Positions 17,047-25,177 of a stretch of DNA of 64,000 bases are shown piece after piece. This DNA comes from Streptomyces carminius. Lineage in GTDB: Bacteria > Actinomycetota > Actinomycetes > Streptomycetales > Streptomycetaceae. Each line of letters begins with the position of its first letter. Within the stretch, counting starts at the first letter, position 1. A model generated the notes under the pieces. That model saw only the letters and a list, made by a program, of their open reading frames with translations. It did not search any database and was not told the DNA's origin. Both the position numbers and the translations under genes were made by a program. Where the stretch lies: positions 148,954 to 212,953 of the forward strand of contig NZ_PGGW01000040.1 in assembly GCF_002794255.1 (NCBI RefSeq). The letters are read 5' to 3'.

Positions 17047-17217
17047 TCACCCCGACATGACCAGCAGGGCCAGCACCGCCCCGCCTATGAGCGCGTAGTC
17101 GAAGTTCCTCTTGTGGTATCCGGCGCTCAGCATGACCAGCCCGAACACCCCCAGCAGCCCGAAACGGGACTCCACCAGCTGCTCCAGGGCAGCGGCGGCG
17201 AGTGCGGAGACAGGCAT
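17047..17217 (-). CDS. 56-residue membrane protein
   Basis: A short gene with a strong ribosome-binding site (AAGGAGGG, 7 bases before ATG 17217). The product has two hydrophobic segments (about 18-32 and 43-55) around a short basic loop, GYHKRNFDY. It ends LLVMSG. No family recognised. Its promoter region is shared with the divergent GntR gene and contains the AGTTGG dyad, so it is a likely target of that regulator. Confidence 0.65.
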   Translation of the reverse strand: MPVSALAAAALEQLVESRFGLLGVFGLVMLSAGYHKRNFDYALIGGAVLALLVMSG

Positions 17218-17321
17218 GGCAGTCCCTCCTTCGCAGGCTCACGGGGACCGAGTCGTACACCACCGGCGTGCGACGGCGTACAAGTTGCCAAGCCTTTGCG
17301 ACCAACTACAGTCCCCCGTAT

Positions 17322-17348
17322 CCAACATGATAAAGTTGGTCTCCAACT
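17322..17348. promoter_or_regulatory. GntR-type operator dyads
   Basis: AGTTGG-TCT-CCAACT (17334-17348) is a perfect palindrome with a 3-base centre. It overlaps a second dyad, CCAAC (17322-17326) with GTTGG (17335-17339). More CCAAC/GTTG half-sites occur at about 17281-17311 and 17396-17423. The whole intergenic stretch is A/T-rich for this genome and lies between a GntR gene and a divergent small gene. Confidence 0.65.
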
Positions 17349-17435
17349 CTGTCTAAGTTCTTCCCTGTTCAACCAAACCCCAAAACAGATGCCCGCCAAC
17401 TCCCACTCATTGGCCAGAAGTTGTACGGTCCCACC

Positions 17436-18323
17436 GTGAGTCACGAAAGCTCCGTCCCGCACGGCACCCAGCCCCCGTCACGCGACCGCGTGGCCGACAC
17501 GCTGCGTGACCGCATACTCTCCGGCGATCTCCCCCCGGGCGCCCGGCTGCCGACCCAGCACGAGCTGGCCGAGGAGTTCGGGACCAACCGCACCGCCGTC
17601 CGGCAGGCCCTGGACCTCCTCCGCCACGAGGGCCTGCTCACCGGCACCGGCCGCGGCGCCCCGCCGCGGGTCGCCGAGCGCGCCCCGGCCCACGAGGCCC
17701 CGCGCAAGGCCGACATCGAGCTCGCCGACCGCCTCCTCCACGCCTTCCGGACCGAGCACGTCACGGTCGACGTCTTCTCCCTGACCACGGAGACCCTCAA
17801 CACCGCCCTGGCCCCCTCGATGATCGCCATCAGCCGCGAGGAGCTGCGCCCCCGGTCGATCACCGTCCGCGTGCTCCTCCCCAGCGTCAGCGCCGACCTG
17901 GCCCTCCCCCGGCTGGTCTCCGACCCCGGCAGGACCGACCCGCGTCCCCTGGAACGGCTGCACGAGCTGACGCACACCTACGCGGGCGCCCTGCGCGGAC
18001 ACCTGGAGACACTCAAGGTGCGCGGTCTCGTCCCCGAGGTCTCGATGGAGTTCCGCAGCGTCCCGATCACCCCGACCCACAAGCTGTACCTGCTCAACGG
18101 CACCGAGGCGCTCTTCGGCTACTACCACGTCGTGCCGCACAGGGTCGGCTACCGGGGCGAGGAGATGGAGATCCACGACGTCCTGGGGCTCGGCACCCAG
18201 CTCTTCCGGCACATCAGGAGCGACGACTCCCAGGACGAGCACGACACCGCCTTCGTCGACTCCTCGAAGCGCTGGTTCGACTCCCTGTGGGAGTCCATAG
18301 CCCAGCCCTTCGAACCCGCCTGA
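17436..18323 (+). CDS. GntR-family transcriptional regulator
   Basis: 295 residues from GTG 17436; a TTG 15 bases earlier is the alternative. The winged helix at about 14-75 has RVADTLRDRILSGDLPPGAR and ELAEEFGTNRTAVRQALDLL, which are GntR hallmarks. The C-terminal domain (about 90-290) does not match FadR or HutC ligand domains that I recognise; it has ITVRVLLPSVSADLALP and a YLLNGTEALFGYYHV segment. It heads a run with a kinase-like phosphotransferase and a HAD phosphatase, a trio I recall from other Streptomyces, and faces its own dyad operator. Effector unknown. Confidence 0.85.
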   Translation: MSHESSVPHGTQPPSRDRVADTLRDRILSGDLPPGARLPTQHELAEEFGTNRTAVRQALDLLRHEGLLTGTGRGAPPRVAERAPAHEAPRKADIELADRLLHAFRTEHVTVDVFSLTTETLNTALAPSMIAISREELRPRSITVRVLLPSVSADLALPRLVSDPGRTDPRPLERLHELTHTYAGALRGHLETLKVRGLVPEVSMEFRSVPITPTHKLYLLNGTEALFGYYHVVPHRVGYRGEEMEIHDVLGLGTQLFRHIRSDDSQDEHDTAFVDSSKRWFDSLWESIAQPFEPA

Positions 18324-18472
18324 CCGCTCCCCGTGTGAACTTCTCGTTGCCGTCCGCGCACGCTGCCGCGGCCCGCACAGGACGGCTGCTAGCCTCAGCC
18401 GCCTCTCGTCCCTCCGTGGCCCCCTTGGCCCCCTTGGCCTCCTTCGCCCCGTGAACCCCAGGACCGCCGCCG

Positions 18473-19684
18473 ATGCCTGCCCGCCCCCGGGTCCCCGCCC
18501 ACCTGATCGGCCGGGAACTCGAGCGACACCAACGCCACCGCGACGCCGGCCCGACGGTCAGCGGCCACCACAACGACAACCTCGTGGTACGGCTCTCCCC
18601 CGCGCTCACCCGGGCGGCGGGAGAGCCGGACGGGCTGCTCGGCACGTTCCGCACCCCCCGGAAGACCGTCCAGGTCGTTCCCCGGATGTGGCGGGACGAG
18701 GCCGAGGTGCTCACGGCCGTGCACCCGTACCTGGCGGAAGTCCCCCGTTACCTGGGGCGGACCGGGAACACCGCGCTGTACACCTACGTCGAGGGCGCCC
18801 CGCTCTCCGCACGCGCGCCGCGCGGAACTGCGCTCGGTGACCGGACCCTCGTCCGTATGGCGTCGGTTTTCGGCCAGTTGAGCACGGTCCCGGAGAAGGC
18901 TCTCCCCCCGCGCCCGGCGGGCTGGCCCGAGGACGGTGACAGCGCCGGCTTCCTGGAAGCTCTCGTCACCTTCACCGAGAGGCACGTGCACCAGGCCAAC
19001 GAGCCGGACTTCGGACGGCTCTTCAAGGCCGTCGGCATCCCCTCCGAGGCCATGGAGATCTTCCGCGAGCAGGCCGGGACGCTGGTGCCCCGGCCGTTCG
19101 GCCTGCTGCACACCGACCTCCACCGCGACAACCTGATCGAGACCCCCGCCGGGGGCCTCGCCGTCATCGACTGGGAGATCGCCCTCTACGGCGATCCGCT
19201 CCACGACCTCGCCACCCACCTGGTGCGGATGGGGTACACCGACCGGGAGCGCGAGCTCCTCGTGGAACTGTGGCGCGGACAGCTGGCGAGGCGGGGCCAC
19301 CACGCCCGGCTGGCCGGACTGAAGACCGACCTCGAGCTCTACGTCGACTTCGAGATCGCCCAGTCGGTCTACGCCGACACCCTGCGGGCCGCGCTGTCCC
19401 TGCCGCCGCGCGCCGGCGGCGCCCGGCTCCGCACCGCCCTCGACCGCGCCGCCCGGGACGTCCGGCGGGCCCTGACCCGGGCCCGGGGCCCGCTCAGGAT
19501 GCTCGACCCCGTCTCCGTGGACGACGTCCGCGAGGCCCTCCACGACTGGTACGCCGAGCACGCGCCCGCCGTCCTGCGTGCGGAGCCCGCCGCGGCGCCG
19601 GTCCCGGCCGGGACGGCGGTGACGGCCGGGACAGCGGTGAAGCGGCCGGCGGGTGTTGAACAACCGCCGACCGCCCGGCGATAG
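18473..19684 (+). CDS. APH-type phosphotransferase (kinase-like)
   Basis: 403 residues from ATG 18473. The kinase-like fold is shown by the catalytic loop HTDLHRDN (213-220, Brenner motif) and the metal-binding VIDWE (231-235), plus AGTLVPRPFGLL just before. The ATP-binding Lys is probably in the VVPRMWRDEAEVL region. About 150 further residues are helical and end in an Ala/Val-rich tail. Such proteins phosphorylate antibiotics, choline or sugars; the partner HAD phosphatase downstream suggests a small-molecule phosphorylation cycle. A tandem CCCCCTTGG-like repeat precedes the gene at about 18418-18442. Confidence 0.82.
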   Translation: MPARPRVPAHLIGRELERHQRHRDAGPTVSGHHNDNLVVRLSPALTRAAGEPDGLLGTFRTPRKTVQVVPRMWRDEAEVLTAVHPYLAEVPRYLGRTGNTALYTYVEGAPLSARAPRGTALGDRTLVRMASVFGQLSTVPEKALPPRPAGWPEDGDSAGFLEALVTFTERHVHQANEPDFGRLFKAVGIPSEAMEIFREQAGTLVPRPFGLLHTDLHRDNLIETPAGGLAVIDWEIALYGDPLHDLATHLVRMGYTDRERELLVELWRGQLARRGHHARLAGLKTDLELYVDFEIAQSVYADTLRAALSLPPRAGGARLRTALDRAARDVRRALTRARGPLRMLDPVSVDDVREALHDWYAEHAPAVLRAEPAAAPVPAGTAVTAGTAVKRPAGVEQPPTARR

Positions 19685-19691
19685 TTGGGAG

Positions 19692-20420
19692 GTGAATTCG
19701 AACGGGCGGACCGGCGCGAGCGGTACGGCCGGTCTCGTCGAGGCAGCGGCCTGTGTCCTCCTCGACTTCGACGGCCCCGTCTGCCGGCTGTTCTCGGGCC
19801 ACCCCTCGGCCGCCATAGCCGGGAGCCTGCGGGACCTCCTCAGGGAGAGCGGCGAACGGGAACTGCTCACCGCCGAGGTGCTCGGGACCGGCGACACCCA
19901 TCTCATCCTGCGGACCGTCGCCGAGCACCGGCACGGTACCGAACTCGCCCGGCGGATCGAGGCCAGGATGACCGAGGAGGAGCTCCGCGCCGCCGACACC
20001 GCCCGGCCGACGCCGTACGCCGACCCCCTCATCTGGACGCTGGTGGCCACCGGCCGCCGGGTCGCCGTGGCCACCAACAACTCGCCGCTCGCGGTGGAGC
20101 GCTATCTGCGCGGCCGCCGGCTCGCCGCCCACTTCGCCGGGCACGTCCACGGCCGCTCCCGGGACCTGCGGCTGCTCAAGCCCCATCCGCACTGCCTGCT
20201 GGAGGCGCTGCGGTCCACCGGGACCGCGGCACGGGACGCGCTGATGATCGGGGACGCCCCCAGCGACCTGGCCGCCGCCCGGGCGACCGGGGTGCCGTTC
20301 CTCGGTTTCGCGCGCAACGGGCGCAAGGAGGCCGAACTCCGCGGCGCGGGGGCCGGGCACGTGGTGCGGTCGATGCAGGAGGTGCTGGCCTCGGTGACGG
20401 GCACGCCCGCGCCCCGGTGA
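19692..20420 (+). CDS. HAD-superfamily phosphatase
   Basis: About 242 residues. HAD motif I is LLDFDGPVC, motif II VATNNS, motif III Lys in LLKPHPH and motif IV MIGDAPSDLAAARATGVP, so a phosphoglycolate-phosphatase-like (HAD-IA) enzyme. The start is uncertain: GTG 19692 lies just after the phosphotransferase stop but has its GGGAG directly adjacent; TTG 19653 would overlap that gene. Neither has an ideal ribosome-binding site. It probably acts on the product of the adjacent kinase-like enzyme, by inference from position. Confidence 0.8.
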   Translation: MNSNGRTGASGTAGLVEAAACVLLDFDGPVCRLFSGHPSAAIAGSLRDLLRESGERELLTAEVLGTGDTHLILRTVAEHRHGTELARRIEARMTEEELRAADTARPTPYADPLIWTLVATGRRVAVATNNSPLAVERYLRGRRLAAHFAGHVHGRSRDLRLLKPHPHCLLEALRSTGTAARDALMIGDAPSDLAAARATGVPFLGFARNGRKEAELRGAGAGHVVRSMQEVLASVTGTPAPR

Positions 20421-20797
20421 ACCCGCGGGGGACACCGGGCGGCACGGCGGGGCGGACGCGTTCGGCGCCCACCGGGTTCCGGAAAGATGTGAGGACCATG
20501 TGGAACCCGTCACGCCGCCCTCTCCCGTCCCGGTAGTTTCACGCGCATCACCCCGGCCGCCGGGCCGCACCGCCTCCGGCCCGTCGCCCCGGCCGCCTCG
20601 CGGCACGGCACGGAAAGGTCCGCGCGAAGGTTCGCGCGGCGGGCGCCGGGGCCCGCTCCGGACCGGCCGGACCACGATCCGGCTTGCCCCCGTGCCGGGC
20701 TCCGGCACGGGGTAGTGTGCGAGACAGGCGGTCGGCGGACGCCACCACGGCGAGTTCCCGGTCTTCGGCCGACACCGCGCACGGGAGGGGAGGGGCC
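20421..20797 (+). other. intergenic region with one hairpin
   Basis: No convincing gene. CCCCGTGCCGG (20688-20698) pairs perfectly with CCGGCACGGGG (20702-20712) around a 3-base loop, 85 bases before the SpoIIE gene; it could be a leader hairpin or an operator. The rest is GC-rich and without features I can name. Confidence 0.5.
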
Positions 20798-22105
20798 ATG
20801 ATCGAGGCGGATCGCGACACCGACGGCGCCGGCCGCGGCGGCCACACCGGCATCGACTACGCCGCCCTGTTCGGCGCCGTTCCCACCCCGCTGTCGGTGC
20901 TCACCCCCGAGCTGGTCATCGTGGAGGCCAACCGGGCGTACCTGGAGATCACCGGCCGCGGCCGGGAGGAGCTGATCGGCCAGTACCTCTTCGACGCCTT
21001 CCCGCAGAACCCGGCCGACCCGGACGCCGACGGGATGCGGAACCTCAGGGCCTCCCTGGAGCGCGTCCTGACCACCCGCAGGACGGACACCATGGTCCTC
21101 CAGCGGTACGACATCCCCCTGCCGGGCAAGGCGGACGTCTACGAGGAGCGCTACTGGAGCCCGGTCAACACACCCGTCCTCGGTCCGGACGGCGAGGTGA
21201 CCCTGATCATCAACCGGGTCGAGGACGCCACGGCGTACGTGCGCGACAGCCTCGCCGCCCCCGGGGACCCGGCCGGCCGGAAGGACCCGAAGAAGCCGCC
21301 GCGGCCGGCCGACGGCCGGATCGCGGAGCCCGAGCTCTACACCCGCGCCCGGGAGCTGTACGAGCACAACGAGCGGCTGCGGCGGGCCCACGCCCGCGAG
21401 CACGAGGTGGCCCTCACCCTCCAGAAGGCCATGCTCCCCACCCACATGCCGCTCCAGCGGCGCAACGCGGCCGTGCGCTACCGGCCCGCCGCGGGATCGC
21501 TGAACGTCTGCGGGGACTGGTACGACCTGATCAACCTCAGCGACGACCGCTTCGCCGTCGCCGTGGGCGACGTCGTCGGCCGGGGGCTGGAGGCCGCCAG
21601 TGTGATGGGCCAGCTGCGCAGCGCCCTCAGCGCCTCGATGCGCGTCGCCGACGGCCCCGCCCAGGCGCTGTACGGCCTGGACCTGTACGCCCGCTCCCTG
21701 GACGGCGCGCTGGCCACCACCACCGTCAAGGTGGACATCGACACCCACACGCGCACCCTGACCTACAGCAGCGCCGGGCACCTCCCCCCGATGCTGTGCC
21801 ACCCCGACAAGCTCGTCGAGCTGCTGGACCAGGCCACCGACGTCCCGCTGGCCGCCCGGAGCAGACCCTCGCACCGGCCGCAGGCCATCGCGTCCTACCT
21901 GCCCGGCTCGGTCCTCATCCTCTACACCGACGGGCTCGTCGAGCGCCGCCACGAGTCCATCGACGTCGGGCTCAAACGGCTCGCCGAGAGCCTGGCCCGG
22001 CACAGCGACCGGGGCCCGGAGGAGATCGCCGACAGCCTCCTGGAGGACCTCGGCATGAGCAGCGGCACCGCCGACGACGCCGCCCTGGTCGTCATCCGGC
22101 TCTGA
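20798..22105 (+). CDS. PAS domain plus SpoIIE-type PP2C phosphatase
   Basis: 435 residues from ATG 20798 (GGAGGGGAGG upstream). A PAS domain (about 20-150: VPTPLSVLTPELVIVEANRA, PVLGPDGEVTLIINRVEDAT) is joined through a helical linker (ELYEHNERLRRAHAREHEVA) to a SpoIIE phosphatase domain (about 215-435). Metal-ligand motifs GDWYDL, VGDVVGRG, YTDGLVE and DDAALVVI are intact. These enzymes dephosphorylate anti-anti-sigma proteins in partner-switch signalling and are abundant in Streptomyces. The PAS ligand and target are unknown. Monocistronic or followed by the ankyrin gene after 173 bases. Confidence 0.93.
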   Translation: MIEADRDTDGAGRGGHTGIDYAALFGAVPTPLSVLTPELVIVEANRAYLEITGRGREELIGQYLFDAFPQNPADPDADGMRNLRASLERVLTTRRTDTMVLQRYDIPLPGKADVYEERYWSPVNTPVLGPDGEVTLIINRVEDATAYVRDSLAAPGDPAGRKDPKKPPRPADGRIAEPELYTRARELYEHNERLRRAHAREHEVALTLQKAMLPTHMPLQRRNAAVRYRPAAGSLNVCGDWYDLINLSDDRFAVAVGDVVGRGLEAASVMGQLRSALSASMRVADGPAQALYGLDLYARSLDGALATTTVKVDIDTHTRTLTYSSAGHLPPMLCHPDKLVELLDQATDVPLAARSRPSHRPQAIASYLPGSVLILYTDGLVERRHESIDVGLKRLAESLARHSDRGPEEIADSLLEDLGMSSGTADDAALVVIRL

Positions 22106-22278
22106 GCCCCGCCGGCCGGTCCCGGTGCCGTTGGCGGTGCATCAGTGCCGGTCCCGGTGGCATCAGTGCCGGCCCCGGCGGGAGGGCGGCGCGGTACGGG
22201 GCATACGTAGGTGGGGCCGCCCGGCGGCCGACCGGCGTACGCGAGGCACGGCGTACGAAAGGCACGAGGAGGAGAACG

Positions 22279-22698
22279 ATGTCCGACGCCCCCACCCCCC
22301 AGAGCACCGAGCCCGCCCACGACCCGGAGGTGCTCCAGCTCGCGGCCAGGGTCTTCGACCTGGCCCGGGACGGTGACACCGACACCCTCGCCGCGTACGT
22401 GGACGCGGGCGTACCGGTCAACCTCACCAACGACAAGGGCGACTCGCTGCTGATGCTGGCCGCCTACTACGGCCGCACCCCCACGGTGCGGGCCCTGCTG
22501 GAGCGCGGCGCCGACCCCAACCGGATCAACGACCGGGGCCAGAGCCCGCTCTCGGGAGCCGTCTTCAAGGACGGGGCGGAGATGGTCCGGATGCTGCTGG
22601 CGGCGGGCGCCGACCCCGCCGCCGGGCAGCCCTCGGCCGTCGACACGGCCCGGGTGTTCGGCCGGGACGAGCTGCTGGAGCTGCTCGTCGCCCGCTGA
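22279..22698 (+). CDS. ankyrin-repeat protein
   Basis: 139 residues from ATG 22279 with an excellent GAGGAGGAGAA site. Three ankyrin repeats cover most of the chain: DKGDSLLMLAAYYGRTPTVR, LLERGADPNRINDRGQSPLS and AEMVRMLLAAGADP. Soluble and cytoplasmic; a protein-binding adaptor. In other bacteria such short ankyrin proteins often sit beside catalases or toxins, but no such neighbour is present. It ends before a strong hairpin. Confidence 0.9.
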   Translation: MSDAPTPQSTEPAHDPEVLQLAARVFDLARDGDTDTLAAYVDAGVPVNLTNDKGDSLLMLAAYYGRTPTVRALLERGADPNRINDRGQSPLSGAVFKDGAEMVRMLLAAGADPAAGQPSAVDTARVFGRDELLELLVAR

Positions 22699-22721
22699 CC
22701 GCGCGGGGCCGTACGGCGGGC

Positions 22722-22747
22722 CCGCCCCCGCCCCCGGGCGGGGGCGG
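22722..22747. terminator. bidirectional terminator hairpin
   Basis: CCGCCCCCGCCC (22722-22733) is complementary to GGGCGGGGGCGG (22736-22747); with a physical loop of 4-6 bases the stem is about 10 pairs of nearly pure G-C. It lies between the convergent ankyrin and flavin-reductase genes. Confidence 0.8.
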
Positions 22748-22748
22748 A

Positions 22749-23315
22749 TCACCCCGGGTACGGCGCGTCCTCCCGGGCCCGGCGCAGGGCGAACGCCCAC
22801 CAGGCGAGCTGGTCCAGCAGCCCGTCCGCGGCCCGGGTCGCCGTCGCGTCAACGGGCTCGCCGTCGGGCCCGAACTCGCTCCAGGCGTCGTGGAAGCTCA
22901 CCACCTCCCGGACGGTGACGGCGTGCAGCTCCGCGAAGACCAGCCGGAGCTGCTCCACCGCCCGCAGCCCGCCGCCCCGGCCGCCGTAGGAGACGAAGCC
23001 GACCGGCTTGGTCCGCCACTCGGGCTTGAGGGAGTCGATCGCGGTCTTCAGCGGCCCGGGGAAGCTGTGGTTGTACTCGGGCACCACCAGCACGACGGCG
23101 TCGGCGGCGTCGATCCGCTCCCCGAGGAAGCGGCCGTCCCCGTCCGGCCGCGCGAGGTCGATCACGTCGAGTTTCACGTCGTCGCGCCGGCCGGCCTGCC
23201 GGGCGAACCAGTCACCCACGGTGGTGACGAAGCGCCCCTCCCGCACACTTCCGAGTACCACGGCGAGCCGGTACTGGTCGTTCCGCCGTTCGTGCCGCGC
23301 TGCCGCTGAGGACAT
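22749..23315 (-). CDS. NADPH-dependent FMN reductase
   Basis: 188 residues from ATG 23315 (AAGGGAA upstream). The flavodoxin-like fold has the FMN phosphate loop LGSVREGR near residues 21-28, the PEYNHSFPGPLKTAIDS segment and the SYGGRGGGLRA loop. Such enzymes reduce flavins or quinones with NADPH. The upstream region carries a SoxR-type box between promoter elements, so the gene is probably induced by redox-active compounds; S. coelicolor SoxR is known to control a reductase of this kind. Cytoplasmic. Confidence 0.9.
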   Translation of the reverse strand: MSSAAARHERRNDQYRLAVVLGSVREGRFVTTVGDWFARQAGRRDDVKLDVIDLARPDGDGRFLGERIDAADAVVLVVPEYNHSFPGPLKTAIDSLKPEWRTKPVGFVSYGGRGGGLRAVEQLRLVFAELHAVTVREVVSFHDAWSEFGPDGEPVDATATRAADGLLDQLAWWAFALRRAREDAPYPG

Positions 23316-23363
23316 GGTCTTGTTCCCTTCGCCGGTTCTCGGTGACAGGTCGGGACGCTATGG

Positions 23364-23381
23364 CCTCAAGCGGACTTGAGG
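23364..23381 (-). promoter_or_regulatory. SoxR box in the FMN reductase promoter
   Basis: CCTCAAG (23364-23370), CGGA, CTTGAGG (23375-23381) form an 18-base dyad whose arms equal those of the E. coli soxS operator. Read on the minus strand it lies between TTGACC (-35) and TAGCGT (-10) with a 19-base spacer, the layout of MerR/SoxR-activated promoters. The reductase start is about 50 bases further on. Confidence 0.8.
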
Positions 23382-23547
23382 TCAAGAGCGACCCGCCGCG
23401 GCGGTGGACCGGGCGGTCCGCCCCGCCGCCCGCGGGAGGTAACCGGGCATTCCCCTGTTGACTTCCGCATCACAGGGCGACCGACTGGATACAAAGAGTG
23501 ACACGAGCCCTTCGACGGGCACCCCGAGAGCACGGAGCGACAGCACG

Positions 23548-23679
23548 ATGAGATCCCGAGTCCGGCGACGTCAGACGATCCCGGTCGAGCCCGCCCGGCG
23601 GGCGGCCCTCCCGGTGGCCACGGCCCCGCAACGCCCGGCGGCACGGCAGGAGGCGGCACGGCGGGGAGCGGCCCGGTGA
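23548..23679 (+). CDS. 43-residue Arg-rich protein, coupled to the next gene
   Basis: A small basic protein from ATG 23548 (GGAGCGA upstream), rich in Arg, Ala and Pro, without cysteines or hydrophobic segments. Its TGA overlaps the GTG of the next gene (GTGA), which favours a real coupled reading frame. It could instead be a leader peptide for that gene. No family recognised. Confidence 0.45.
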   Translation: MRSRVRRRQTIPVEPARRAALPVATAPQRPAARQEAARRGAAR

Positions 23680-23939
23680 CCGGCGGCGGGAGCGGCCGGG
23701 GGGAGGAGTCGGAGGAGGAGCCTCCCGAGGTGGCGATCGGCTCGGCCGTGCGGGATCTGCGGGACGGCCGGGTGGGGGACGTGCTGGACGTCCGCCCCGG
23801 CCTCGTCCGGCTGCGCCCGCTGTGCGGCGGCCGGGAGTGGGAGGCGGCACCGGACGAGATCCGGCCGCTCACCCCGCGCGAGCAGCTCAGCGCCCGGCTG
23901 GCCGCGGCCAACGCCCGCAGCCGCCACCCCCGGCCGTGA
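23676..23939 (+). CDS. small conserved protein (87 aa)
   Basis: Starts at GTG 23676 inside the previous stop. After an acidic N-terminus (GEESEEEPPEVAIG) comes a compact beta-rich module, VGDVLDVRPGLVRLRPLCGG followed by REWEAAPDEIRPLT. I recall short Streptomyces proteins with this layout (a turn-rich VRLRPxxGGxEW core), but no function. Soluble. It converges on a small membrane protein gene. Confidence 0.6.
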   Translation: MTGGGSGRGEESEEEPPEVAIGSAVRDLRDGRVGDVLDVRPGLVRLRPLCGGREWEAAPDEIRPLTPREQLSARLAAANARSRHPRP

Positions 23940-24005
23940 CCGGCGCCACCACCGGCCGCGGGGACCGCCGCGACCGCCGCGACCGCCGCGGTCCGCGGGC
24001 CCGGC

Positions 24006-24197
24006 TCAGCTCCCGTCCCCGGAGCCGCGGGACGGCGCCCGCCGGCTCCGGACGGCGCCGATCACGGCGGCGAGCACCACACCGAGCGCCACCCCGATCC
24101 CGATCCCCACCGCGGCACTGTCGAACAGGGCCACCCCGAAGGCGACGCCGATCGCCACCCCCGCCGAGATGCCCAGCACCAGTTCGTTGGCCCTCAT
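24006..24197 (-). CDS. 63-residue membrane protein
   Basis: Start at ATG 24197; the upstream sequence has only a weak AGGACGG. Two hydrophobic, glycine-rich segments (about 6-25 and 29-47: LVLGISAGVAIGVAFGVALF and AVGIGIGVALGVVLAAVIGA) form a likely helical hairpin, followed by a basic tail (VRSRRAPSRGS). No family recognised. It follows the 177-residue protein on the same strand after 77 bases. Confidence 0.6.
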   Translation of the reverse strand: MRANELVLGISAGVAIGVAFGVALFDSAAVGIGIGVALGVVLAAVIGAVRSRRAPSRGSGDGS

Positions 24198-24274
24198 CGC
24201 CCTACCGCCGTCCTGCTCGCCGTTCCGCGTACGCAGACAGTGTGCACGGCCCTCCCCCCCGGACGGTACGCCGG

Positions 24275-24808
24275 TCAGCCGGGAACCAGACCGCCGGCGA
24301 AGTCCGCCACCAGCGCCCACCAGGGCCGGCCCCCGGTGCCGAAGGCGGCGGCCAGGGCGTAACCGAGAGCCGCGTCCGCGGCCTCCACCACCGCCCCCTC
24401 CGCCCAGTCGGCCCGTACCGCCCCGTCGCCGTCCGAGGAGAACCTGCCGAGCGTCCGGCCGTCCTTCAGCAGCCGGCTGCCCGCCGCGGAGTCCGGCACC
24501 AGCCGGTAGCGGCTCCCCCGGTGGACGGCGGCCACCGCGTAGGAGCGGCGCAGGAGACGTCCCCGGCCGGGCCGGACACGGGCGGTCTCGTCCCCGACGA
24601 CCAGGGTGAGCCGGGAGCCGTCGCGGGTGCCGATGGGGATGTGGGACTCCGCCGGAGTCGGCGGGTCCCGGTCGAGCGTGACGGTGGGGATGCCGGGGGA
24701 CGACCAGGCTCCCTCGACCTCCAGCGTCCCGGCCCGGCCGTCCAGCCAGATGCCGATCGCGCCGAAGCGCTCGTCCTCGGCGTGGACGGGAAGGGTGTCG
24801 TACGGCAT
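24275..24808 (-). CDS. conserved hypothetical protein (177 aa)
   Basis: ATG 24808 with GGGGGAGAA 6 bases upstream. The chain looks like an all-beta fold: GIWLDGRAGTLEVEGAW, RDGSRLTLVVGDETARVR, YRLVPDSAAGSRLLKDGRT and GRFSSDGDGAVRADW resemble strands separated by turns. No cysteine, signal peptide or long hydrophobic helix. I do not recognise the family. Cytoplasmic by default. Confidence 0.65.
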   Translation of the reverse strand: MPYDTLPVHAEDERFGAIGIWLDGRAGTLEVEGAWSSPGIPTVTLDRDPPTPAESHIPIGTRDGSRLTLVVGDETARVRPGRGRLLRRSYAVAAVHRGSRYRLVPDSAAGSRLLKDGRTLGRFSSDGDGAVRADWAEGAVVEAADAALGYALAAAFGTGGRPWWALVADFAGGLVPG

Positions 24809-25177
24809 GCGTTCTCCCCCGTGCGGTCACCGGCCGCCGTGTCCGGCCCGCCGACCGCCTCGTCGCTCGGTCTGTGTCTGCTCGGCGACGGCCGGCGGTC
24901 CGGCCCGCTCTGTCCGCTCTGCCCGCCCTGCCCGCTCCGTCCGCCCGGCCCGCTCCCGCCGCCCTCACTTGTCCCGACGCCGGAAACGGCCGCCGAGTTG
25001 TCACCCTCGGCCCTTCTGCTCCGGAGATGAGCGAAAACCGGACAGCCCCGCCGGAGTGCGCGCCGCCGCCCGGACCGCGCCCCGGTTGGCGGAAAGGCGC
25101 CCTGCACCCACCGCGCCCGGCTCCGTACGCTGCGGTGGTCGATGACCGGCAGCACACGACTTCGATCGGGGCGGTAA
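24809..25177. other. divergent intergenic region with imperfect CCGCYCTG repeats
   Basis: 369 bases between divergent genes. A stretch at about 24897-24965 is made of imperfect 8-10-base pyrimidine-rich units (TGTCCGCTC, TGCCCGCCC, TGCCCGCTC). No gene is evident; promoters for both flanking genes should lie here, but I see no clear consensus elements. Confidence 0.5.
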
